NCBI GenBank assembly: GCA_947168665.1
Contig: CAMVMX010000003.1
Location: 62,001-126,000, forward strand
Length of the DNA stretch: 64,000 nt
Direction: 5' to 3'
From: an uncultured Bacteroidales bacterium
Lineage (GTDB): Bacteria; Bacteroidota; Bacteroidia; Bacteroidales; P3
Shown: positions 25,060 to 31,755 of the stretch, piece after piece
Numbering within the stretch: the first letter of the stretch is position 1
How the letters are laid out: each line of letters begins with the position of its first letter
Translations under genes and position numbers: made by a program
The notes under the pieces: generated by a model
What the model was told of the DNA's origin: nothing
The model's input: the letters and a program-made list of their open reading frames with translations, nothing else
The model's database searches: none

Positions 25060-26331
25060 CTATTTTGCCCCCAACAGCCATTTGGTAGCGGGGAGTACGT
25101 GGATGGTTTCGTTGTCTTTTTCAACTGTTTGCTCAGTACTGAAGGTAATTAGCGTGAGGTTACGGCAGTTGAACTTTTTGGCGCCTCGCAGCAGGGCGTT
25201 GATCTCGCGTTGGCGCGTCCTTTCGGAAGTGACGTTGTAACTGACTTGTATCAACTCCTGCACGATTCCGTTCTTAGCCACTAAGAAATCAATCTCGAAG
25301 GATTTCTCCTTATAGTAGAATATCTCGGCATACTGGTGGTGATAACGGCGCAGGAGTTCGATGCACACCACATTCTCTAAACGCCATCCGAGATTTTCGA
25401 GCGAGAAGGTGTCGTTGCGCTCGGTGGACAAAGCCACGTCCACCACATAGCATTTCTCGTTGCGAAGGCGTTCGCTCGCCTTGTAGGAGAACTTCCTTAC
25501 CCCAACAAACAAGAATGCCTCTTTCAAGTAGCCGAAATATTTCTCGGCTGTATGGTTGGAGATACCGAACAACTTAGCAATGGCTGTGGCCGAAAATTCT
25601 TGTGCAAAGTTGTCGGCGAGATAAGCGGCCACCTTGGCAAGCTGATCTACTTGACGAATACGGAAACGCCGGGCGATGTCGTTGCGGATGATTGCATTAA
25701 ACAAACCGTCGATATAGTTTTTGGGGTTGCTCTCGTTCTGCAATTCGGGGAAACCGCCTACATGAAGGTATTTGTGCAGTGCGTTTTGCCGCATGCCCTC
25801 GGCTTTGGTGGTGATGGAAGCGACATCTACGCCGCCCATGCGGCAATAGTCGGAAAAAGAAAAAGGATAAAGCTCCACCTTATTGTATCGGCCTGTAAGA
25901 TGGGTGATAAGCTCGTTGGACAACAACTTGGAGTTCGACCCCGTGAGAAATATACGCTTTTTTTGCCGCAACAGACGGTTGACAAACAGTGGCCAGGATT
26001 CTACATTCTGTATCTCGTCGAAGAAGAGGCAATCCACATTGCCATAAACAATATAGATAGCCTCGAGCAGTTTGTTCAGGTCATCGGTCTGCATCGACGA
26101 CAAGCGTTCGTCGTCGAAATTGACAAATGCACAATTGACGGCATTATCGATTAGGTACTTAGTGCAGAGGGTGGATTTCCCGCTCCGTCGCACGCCAATG
26201 ACAACCTGTGCCAAACTACTATTGTGTGACAGCTGAGAGGCTTCGTCGCGATGGCAGAAAACACTCATATCCTCTGATAGGATTTCCTCGCGCTGGTCGG
26301 CTATTATCTGGGCTAATTCTTCAACTGACAT
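25060..26331 (-). CDS. AAA_14 / DUF4143 ATP-binding protein
   Basis: A 423-aa protein. An N-terminal ATPase domain (AAA_14, PF13173) has Walker A GVRRSGKST, Walker B CLFFDEIQNVESW and a sensor LTGSNSK. A C-terminal DUF4143 (PF13635) region with FGISNHTAEKYFGYLKEAF and a late restriction-like EIDFLV...QVSYN segment completes the usual layout. The function of this very common Bacteroidota family is not established; the C-terminal PD-(D/E)XK-like motif suggests nucleic-acid contact. The promoter TATCTTTG lies 18 bp before the ATG. Five regularly spaced 32-bp repeats lie directly upstream and probably regulate it. Confidence 0.88.
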   Translation of the reverse strand: MSVEELAQIIADQREEILSEDMSVFCHRDEASQLSHNSSLAQVVIGVRRSGKSTLCTKYLIDNAVNCAFVNFDDERLSSMQTDDLNKLLEAIYIVYGNVDCLFFDEIQNVESWPLFVNRLLRQKKRIFLTGSNSKLLSNELITHLTGRYNKVELYPFSFSDYCRMGGVDVASITTKAEGMRQNALHKYLHVGGFPELQNESNPKNYIDGLFNAIIRNDIARRFRIRQVDQLAKVAAYLADNFAQEFSATAIAKLFGISNHTAEKYFGYLKEAFLFVGVRKFSYKASERLRNEKCYVVDVALSTERNDTFSLENLGWRLENVVCIELLRRYHHQYAEIFYYKEKSFEIDFLVAKNGIVQELIQVSYNVTSERTRQREINALLRGAKKFNCRNLTLITFSTEQTVEKDNETIHVLPATKWLLGAK

Positions 26332-26348
26332 GCTGTGAATTTTTTTTG

Positions 26349-26356
26349 CAAAGATA
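26349..26356 (-). promoter_or_regulatory. Promoter -7 element (TATCTTTG) of the DUF4143 gene
   Basis: Minus-strand TATCTTTG starting 25 bp upstream of the ATG. The first copy of the 32-bp repeat array lies between it and the expected -33 position. Confidence 0.65.
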
Positions 26357-26364
26357 CGAAATAA

Positions 26365-26502
26365 TTCCTTATTGGGACAAAAAAAGTATATAAAACTTCC
26401 TTATTTTCCCTATTTTCGGCAGCGAAACTTCCTTATTTGACCTGTTTCGACATCCGAAAACTTCCTTATTTTCCCAATTTTCGGCAGTGAAACTTCCTTA
26501 TT
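26365..26502. repeat. Array of five 32-33 bp direct repeats (iteron-like) upstream of the DUF4143 gene
   Basis: The core TTCCTTATT begins at 26365, 26397, 26429, 26462 and 26494, giving spacings of 32, 32, 33 and 32 bp, about three helical turns. Units 2 and 4 are nearly identical over the whole 32 bp. The segment before each later core (TTTTCGGCAG-GAAAC or similar) is also conserved. All cores face the same side of the DNA. No spacer variability of CRISPR type is seen. Confidence 0.8.
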
Positions 26503-26555
26503 TGTACTAGTGGAACAACCATTGCACTCTCAAACTGTCATGAAAGGAGGCTCGC

Positions 26556-27878
26556 TCACATATCGTCCATGGAGAGGCCTATCTGGGTGACTTTATATTT
26601 GGCCAGATGGGTGCTCAATGAGGCTACCTTTCGGGATAGTTCGGCGGGATTGTATTTCTTTGGCTGTCGCTTGATTTCTGCCACAACAGCTGTCTTGTCG
26701 ATATCGTTGAGGGCAATCATGTCTATCTCGTTTTCTCTTTTGCGGTCCCAATAATTGCCCACAAGAGTCACACGCTCTTCTTCCATCCATTTCTGGCGGA
26801 AATACTGTTCAAGCACCAGGCCCGAATACTGTTCATAGTCCCGTTCGACAATTTCTAACAGGAGGTCGTGGCGTCCCATTTCGACAAGCGACTGATTGCG
26901 CAGAATAAAACGAAACCAAAATCGAAGGAAACTGTCATCTATCTGCCAGCGCAGATTGCGACCTCCGGGCTTGTTGAAGATGGGTTGCTTACGATGGATG
27001 TAGTTGTAATCGCTTTCAAGGTTGTCGAGGTATGAGCCTGTGTTTTTCCCGATAGCATCGTCTATCTCGCTTTGTGTTGTCATGCCGGCTGCAATGAGCT
27101 GCAAAATGCTGAGATAGTTGGTGTAGTCTTTTCCAAACTCGGACATGATAAGTTCTGAGCCCTCAGAAAGGTAGGGCGAGCCCTCCTGCGTAATCCAACG
27201 GAGCATCTGTGTCTTAGTGGTGGCTCCGCTGTCCATAAGCCAAGCCACATACTTTGCAACGCCACCTGTTAGTGCATAGAGGCAGAGCAGGTCTTCGGAG
27301 GTATATTGCGGGTTGTGGTCGCCAAGAATCTGTTTCAACACCTGTATTCGGAATGGCTGCACAACTATTCGACAGTCTTGGCGGCCATAGAGGGGCTCGT
27401 CTTCGTTGTCGAATATCTTGTGCATCATGCTATAAATGCTGCCACAAGCCACCATATTGACTTTTGAAAGCTCGTGATAACGGTCCCATAAATCTTGTAT
27501 ATGACTTGGAATGGCTGGATTTGTTTTAACGAAATTCTGAAACTCATCAAACACAAGTGTAAAATGGTGCTGCTGTCCATAGCGCAGCAGTTGCTCAAAG
27601 AATTGGGCAAATGTTTCCATCTGGCCGTAAATTTCCAGCCCAAGCATCCGACCAGCCGCTTCTTGAAATTTGCTTGTCAGTACCTTCTCGTTGTCTTTGG
27701 AAACGTATAGGTAGAGCATGGGAGAGTAGCCATCTGAGCTATCAGCACCTTGGGTCAGCAAGGTGGTTTTACCAACACGCCTCCTCCCGATAAGTACTGT
27801 AAGTATCCCATGTACAGCAGATTGGTTCCAATTCTGGAGAAGTACTTCCAACTCTTTTTCTCTATCGTAGAATCTCAT
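26556..27878 (-). CDS. AAA ATPase with C-terminal DUF234 domain
   Basis: A 440-aa protein. The N-terminal archaeal-ATPase-like domain (PF01637) has Walker A GRRRVGKTTLL near residue 32, Walker B LVFDEFQNF and ACGSIYSMM. The C-terminal DUF234 (PF03008) region has the DSFLRFWFRFI segment and a terminal PD-(D/E)XK-like stretch (ENEIDMIALND, then VVAEIKR). The reaction is unknown. It is independent of, but organised like, the DUF4143 protein downstream: STAND-like ATPase plus nuclease-like tail. A perfect 25-bp palindrome lies between its -7 element and start codon, suggesting autoregulation. Confidence 0.87.
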   Translation of the reverse strand: MRFYDREKELEVLLQNWNQSAVHGILTVLIGRRRVGKTTLLTQGADSSDGYSPMLYLYVSKDNEKVLTSKFQEAAGRMLGLEIYGQMETFAQFFEQLLRYGQQHHFTLVFDEFQNFVKTNPAIPSHIQDLWDRYHELSKVNMVACGSIYSMMHKIFDNEDEPLYGRQDCRIVVQPFRIQVLKQILGDHNPQYTSEDLLCLYALTGGVAKYVAWLMDSGATTKTQMLRWITQEGSPYLSEGSELIMSEFGKDYTNYLSILQLIAAGMTTQSEIDDAIGKNTGSYLDNLESDYNYIHRKQPIFNKPGGRNLRWQIDDSFLRFWFRFILRNQSLVEMGRHDLLLEIVERDYEQYSGLVLEQYFRQKWMEEERVTLVGNYWDRKRENEIDMIALNDIDKTAVVAEIKRQPKKYNPAELSRKVASLSTHLAKYKVTQIGLSMDDM

Positions 27879-27895
27879 ATAACAGGTATTAATTT

Positions 27896-27929
27896 AACCG
27901 CCATTAAATTAATGGCGGTTGCAAGGATA
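27896..27929 (-). promoter_or_regulatory. Promoter with 25-bp perfect palindrome (operator) of the DUF234 gene
   Basis: AACCGCCATTAA and TTAATGGCGGTT (27896-27907 and 27909-27920) are perfect 12-bp arms around one base. A -7-like element TATCCTTG (27922-27929, minus strand; one mismatch to TAnnTTTG) abuts it, so the palindrome would cover the transcription start. Confidence 0.7.
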
Positions 27930-27967
27930 GCAATTATTTTTGATATAACGACTTTTCCATCTTTTTC

Positions 27968-28609
27968 TTAATGATAAAGGCCGTGCATCTGGGTGGCAAT
28001 TTCGGCTATCTGCCGGCGGAGGTGTTGGGGTTGTAGTACCTCGATGTCGTCTCCGAAGGAGAGCAGTTCGGCCACCAGCTCGCGGTTTACCAGCATGGGG
28101 AAAGTGATGGTGTGGCTTTGGTCATCGTAGTCGACGATGCGCTGATTCTCGCTGAAAGGCTTGGTCTCGACATAGGGGTAACGCTGGTTCGACACCCGCA
28201 GGATTATCTGCTCAACGGCCATGTCGTTGTTGCGGCTCACGCCAATCATGTCGTTGAAGAAGGTGCTGAAATCAACCTCCGGCGGACGGTAGGCGTGTCG
28301 CCACTGTCGGATGCTGTGTATGCGGTCGAGGGCGAGGTTCTGTATGCCATCGCGTCCTTCAACTGCGGCAAAAAGGAACCAGCGGCTGTTGAACTGCTTG
28401 AGATAATAAGGGTGAGTTTTCCAGTCTTCTGGGTCGGGTTGGAAATAGGGTTTGTAACGAACAATGACGGGATGGCGATTGATAATGCTCTCCAGCAGGG
28501 TGGCAAAATGGGCATTGCCAGCAAAGGCCTCGTTGTTCTCGAAACTGACGTAGGGGTCGGCACTCTCCAAAGGGCGATTGTCGGCGATGGCTTGCAGGGT
28601 GGTGAGCAT
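27968..28609 (-). CDS. WYL-domain regulator, C-terminal part (separated from the N-terminal part by one in-frame TGA)
   Basis: 213 aa holding the WYL ligand-sensing region: VIVRYKPYF, WKTHPYYLKQFNSRWFLFA (variant of the W-Y-L patch), LALDRIHSI and a C-terminal WCX-like extension. Its ATG directly follows the TGA of the upstream 121-aa frame and is in the same reading frame. The two pieces together make one normal-length WYL regulator. Either a nonsense mutation has split the gene or the downstream part is made by termination-reinitiation at TGAATG. TGA is used as a normal stop in neighbouring genes, so a code change is not the explanation. Confidence 0.75.
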   Translation of the reverse strand: MLTTLQAIADNRPLESADPYVSFENNEAFAGNAHFATLLESIINRHPVIVRYKPYFQPDPEDWKTHPYYLKQFNSRWFLFAAVEGRDGIQNLALDRIHSIRQWRHAYRPPEVDFSTFFNDMIGVSRNNDMAVEQIILRVSNQRYPYVETKPFSENQRIVDYDDQSHTITFPMLVNRELVAELLSFGDDIEVLQPQHLRRQIAEIATQMHGLYH

Positions 28610-28975
28610 TCATTGCCACTGGGGGTTCTGTTCGTCGGGGTCGCTGTAGCGTCTGCGCAGCACTTCGATGGTCCTTGTCAGTGCGTCGCGGTCGGGGGCT
28701 GTCAGCTTCAACAATTCGAGATTATAGGAGGTGTCGGCATAGCGATAGATGTTTTGCTCTTTCAGGTCGGGGTCGAATTCCACGTTGTAAGGTTCGGCCT
28801 GAAGGGTTTGCAGGTCGAGTTGCACTGTTCGTTTGGACACCTCGCGAAGGTCGTAGCGCCGCAGCTCGCGGTTGCAGCTGTCCACCAGGTCGCCGATATG
28901 GTAGTGGCGAGAGGTGTCTTGAAAGCAGGTGTTGAGTACCTGGTAGCGCAGCATTTTGTTTCGGTCGACGGGCAT
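28610..28975 (-). CDS. WYL-domain regulator, N-terminal HTH part
   Basis: 121 aa beginning MPVDRNKMLRYQVLN, then the winged-helix segment HYHIGDLVD, VSKRTVQLDLQTLQ, typical of the DNA-binding half of WYL-family regulators. The frame ends in TGA at 28610-28612 immediately before the ATG of the WYL half. WYL proteins regulate many defence and mobile loci in response to nucleic-acid-like ligands. The gene lies at the end of the accessory island. The leader contains A/C-rich repeats of the form CATTCAARCATT. Confidence 0.75.
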   Translation of the reverse strand: MPVDRNKMLRYQVLNTCFQDTSRHYHIGDLVDSCNRELRRYDLREVSKRTVQLDLQTLQAEPYNVEFDPDLKEQNIYRYADTSYNLELLKLTAPDRDALTRTIEVLRRRYSDPDEQNPQWQ

Positions 28976-29050
28976 GTTTTTGAATGCGTTAATGCTTGAA
29001 TGTGTTAATGTTTGAATGTTGAGGTGTTAGCATCTTTTGGCGTTTTAGGA

Positions 29051-29563
29051 TTAGGGTTGGGCTGGCTCTCGTTCTTTCAGGCTGGCGACAGCGTCCTCCC
29101 AGGCAATGAGCAGGTGTACCTCTTCCAGTTTGGCGGGCCATAGGCAGAGGTCTTCTGCCAAGGTGTCGGTGCCTTTCACAAACTGGGTTTGTCCCGAGTG
29201 GTTTTTGTTTACGATAATCCTTTGGGCTTTGGTTTTGAAAAGCCAGGCTGAATCATGCTTGTCGCTCATCCCGATGGGCATTGCGGCCACGCCTTTGGCA
29301 AGACGGAGAGCCAGCGGGCGACTGAAGTGGTAGAAGGAGTCGACGCTGGCAGTGTCGACCTTGATGCACAGCACCGTAGAGTGGTTGTAATCAGCCGAGG
29401 AAATTAGGTCGCCTTCAAAATAGACATTTTGGGCTATCGTGTCGGCTATTTGCTGTGCCACGAGTTCTTCTTGCTGGTCATGCTTTGCCATGAGCAGGAC
29501 GAGCAGGCAGGGTACTGCCACTATCGCTACTATGGCGATGATGGTTCGGGTCTTATTCCTCAA
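29051..29563 (-). CDS. Single-pass membrane protein of unknown function, TTG start
   Basis: 170 aa if started at TTG 29561-29563. This start is chosen because a strong GGAGG (29570-29574) precedes it by 6 bp and because the protein then begins with a Lys/Arg patch and one membrane helix (IIAIVAIVAVPCLLVLLM). The frame is open upstream, but that part overlaps the preceding gene and reads as low-complexity Thr/Ala, i.e. a shadow. The extracytoplasmic domain has no recognised family. It overlaps the upstream gene by 11 bp, suggesting coupling. Confidence 0.6.
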   Translation of the reverse strand: MRNKTRTIIAIVAIVAVPCLLVLLMAKHDQQEELVAQQIADTIAQNVYFEGDLISSADYNHSTVLCIKVDTASVDSFYHFSRPLALRLAKGVAAMPIGMSDKHDSAWLFKTKAQRIIVNKNHSGQTQFVKGTDTLAEDLCLWPAKLEEVHLLIAWEDAVASLKEREPAQP

Positions 29564-30008
29564 AGGGAACCTCCTTCCCGTTGAGGCGGATGCCCACAAG
29601 GCGGTAGGAGCCGTCAGGGCGGCGCGTGTAGCGGTAGCGGTAGGTGTTGTCGGCTGGGTTGCCCTCCTCGTCGTAGGTGGTCTGGACGCAGCGGGTGCGG
29701 TTGCCGTGGCAGTCGTAGCGGTTCTGCTCGGTGTAGAGAAGGTATTCGTCGGCGGAGTAGATTTCTTTGCGGAGGGGGCGACCGTGGCGGTCATAACTCT
29801 GCAGCATACGGGTCTCGACAATGCCCAGGCTGTCGTAGGTGTAGGTGATGAGTACGGCCAGATGGTCGTCAGCATCCACCACGCGGTGTGAGGAGCTTAC
29901 GATGTGCCCGTCCTCATCGCGGTTTACGACTACCTCCTGAGCAGATAGGGATGGAACCCATAGGACGCACCAGAGGGCAAAGAGGGTAAGGAGGGGTTTT
30001 GCGTGCAT
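29553..30008 (-). CDS. Secreted protein of unknown function (YD-repeat-like)
   Basis: 151 aa. ATG at 30006-30008 with a purine-rich AGAAAGAAG upstream; a TTG 9 bp earlier is less likely. The signal peptide ends at SLSAQ. The mature part is rich in Tyr/Asp/Arg with short repeats such as YDSLGIVETRMLQSYDRHGRP and YDCHGNRT, which resemble single YD/RHS-like repeat units. It lies 21 bp downstream of ettA and overlaps the next membrane-protein gene. Function unknown. Confidence 0.65.
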   Translation of the reverse strand: MHAKPLLTLFALWCVLWVPSLSAQEVVVNRDEDGHIVSSSHRVVDADDHLAVLITYTYDSLGIVETRMLQSYDRHGRPLRKEIYSADEYLLYTEQNRYDCHGNRTRCVQTTYDEEGNPADNTYRYRYTRRPDGSYRLVGIRLNGKEVPFEE

Positions 30009-30029
30009 GGCTGACAATCTTCTTTCTGC

Positions 30030-31700
30030 TTATTTCATCAGCTTCTTGTAGCGCAGGCGGTGGGGGGTGTCGTCGCCGAGGCGTTTGCGGCGGTTCTCCT
30101 CATATTCACTGTAGCTGCCTTCGAAAAAGTAGACTTGCGAGTCGCCCTCGAAGGCGAGGATATGGGTGCAGATACGGTCGAGGAACCAGCGGTCGTGGCT
30201 GATGACCACGGCGCACCCTGCAAAGTTTTCCAAGCCCTCCTCCAAGGCGCGCATGGTGTTGACATCGATGTCGTTGGTCGGCTCGTCGAGGAGCAGCACG
30301 TTGGCCTCGCTCTTCAATGTCAGGGCCAGGTGCAGACGGTTGCGCTCGCCACCGCTGAGCACGCCCGCCTTCTTGCTTTGGTCGGTGCCGGTGAAGTTGA
30401 AGCGCGACAGGTAGGCGCGGGCGTTCACCAGGCGGCCACCCATCGGGATGAGCTCGTTGCCTTCGGACACCACGTCGTAGACACTCTTCTCGGGGTCAAT
30501 CTGCACATGCTGCTGGTCCACATAGCCTATCTTCACAGTCTCGCCCACGGTGAAAGTGCCGGTGTCGGGCTTTTCCAAGCCCATAATAAGGCGGAAAAGG
30601 GTTGTTTTGCCGCACCCGTTGGGGCCGATGATGCCCACTATTCCGGCTGGTGGCAGACTGAAGGTGAGGTTTTCGTACAATAGTTTGTCGCCGTATGCCT
30701 TGCTCACGCCCTCCACTTCCAGCACCTTGTTGCCCAGGCGCGGGCCGTTGGGGATGAATATTTCGAGGTTCTGCTCTTTCTCCTTCACATCCTCATTCAT
30801 CATGCGGTCGTAGGCGGCCAGACGGGCTTTGCCCTTGGCGTGGCGTGCCTTGGGGGCCATGCGCACCCATTCCAGCTCGCGCTGGAGGGTCTTGCGGCGT
30901 TTGCTCTCCTGCTTCTCTTCCATGGCCAGCCGCTGGGTCTTCTGGTCCAGCCAGCTGCTGTAGTTGCCCTGCCAGGGGATGCCCTCGCCACGGTCCAGCT
31001 CCAGAATCCAGCCTGCCACGTTGTCGAGGAAATAGCGGTCGTGCGTGACGGCGATGACGGTACCTTTATATTGGCGCAGGTGCTGCTCCAGCCAGTCGAT
31101 GCTCTCAGCGTCGAGATGGTTGGTGGGCTCGTCGAGCAGCAGTATGTCGGGTTCTTGCAGCAGCAAACGGCACAGCGCCACACGGCGGCGCTCGCCGCCG
31201 CTGAGGTTCTTGACGGGAGTGTCCTCGTCGGGGCAGCGCAGGGCGTCCATGGCGCGTTCCAGCCGGCTGTCCAGATTCCAGGCGTCGTATTGCTCCAGCA
31301 GTTCGGTCAGCTCGCCCTGCCGTTGGCACAACTTGTCGAAATCGGCGTCGGGCTCGGCAAAGGCGTTGTTCACCTCCTCATATTCCTTCAGCGCATCCAC
31401 CACGGGCTGCACAGCCTCCTGCACCACCTCTTTGACCGTCTTGCTGTCGTCCAGCTTGGGTTCCTGCTCCAGGTATCCCACGCTGTAGCCGGGTGCGAAG
31501 ACCACCTCGCCTTGGTAGTCCTTGTCCACCCCGGCAATGATTTTTAGGAGGCTCGACTTTCCGGAGCCGTTAAGACCGATGATGCCGATTTTGGCACCGT
31601 AGAAGAAAGACAGGTAGATGTCCTTCAATATCTGGCGGCTGGGCGGTATCAGCTTGCCCACTCCCACCATCGAGAATATGATTTTTTTGTCGTCTGCCAT
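30030..31700 (-). CDS. ettA: Energy-dependent translational throttle protein EttA (ABC-F ATPase)
   Basis: A 556-aa soluble ABC-F protein with two ATPase domains and no membrane domain. Domain 1: Walker A GLNGSGKSS (42-50), signature LSGGERRR, Walker B ILLLDEPTNHLD. Then an arm/linker rich in charged residues (RLAMEEKQESKRRKTLQREL). Domain 2: Walker A GPNGCGKTT, signature LSGGERNR, Walker B VLLLDEPTNDID. The length and the N-terminal MADDKKIIFSM fit EttA, which binds the ribosomal E site and gates the first elongation steps according to ATP/ADP. It is well conserved and probably chromosomal core. Confidence 0.95.
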   Translation of the reverse strand: MADDKKIIFSMVGVGKLIPPSRQILKDIYLSFFYGAKIGIIGLNGSGKSSLLKIIAGVDKDYQGEVVFAPGYSVGYLEQEPKLDDSKTVKEVVQEAVQPVVDALKEYEEVNNAFAEPDADFDKLCQRQGELTELLEQYDAWNLDSRLERAMDALRCPDEDTPVKNLSGGERRRVALCRLLLQEPDILLLDEPTNHLDAESIDWLEQHLRQYKGTVIAVTHDRYFLDNVAGWILELDRGEGIPWQGNYSSWLDQKTQRLAMEEKQESKRRKTLQRELEWVRMAPKARHAKGKARLAAYDRMMNEDVKEKEQNLEIFIPNGPRLGNKVLEVEGVSKAYGDKLLYENLTFSLPPAGIVGIIGPNGCGKTTLFRLIMGLEKPDTGTFTVGETVKIGYVDQQHVQIDPEKSVYDVVSEGNELIPMGGRLVNARAYLSRFNFTGTDQSKKAGVLSGGERNRLHLALTLKSEANVLLLDEPTNDIDVNTMRALEEGLENFAGCAVVISHDRWFLDRICTHILAFEGDSQVYFFEGSYSEYEENRRKRLGDDTPHRLRYKKLMK

Positions 31701-31755
31701 GGTTATTGTTTTTTGATGGGTTTGTAGTAATTCCTGCGTTTTTCGCAGGTTGCTT

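Noticed and set aside
26365..26502. Possible short CRISPR array
   Set aside because: The inter-core segments are themselves conserved (units 2 and 4 nearly identical), no cas genes are near and the array abuts a promoter; regulatory iterons fit better.
28610..28612. Genetic code change (TGA read as Trp) or selenocysteine
   Set aside because: TGA is the terminal stop of other genes here (for example the ABC gene ending at 3213 and the small membrane protein ending at 58656), and no SECIS-like context was recognised; a nonsense change or reinitiation is simpler.
29575..29875. N-terminal extension of the 29051-29563 membrane protein
   Set aside because: The extension is Thr/Ala/Pro low-complexity sequence fully overlapping a signal-peptide-bearing gene in another frame.
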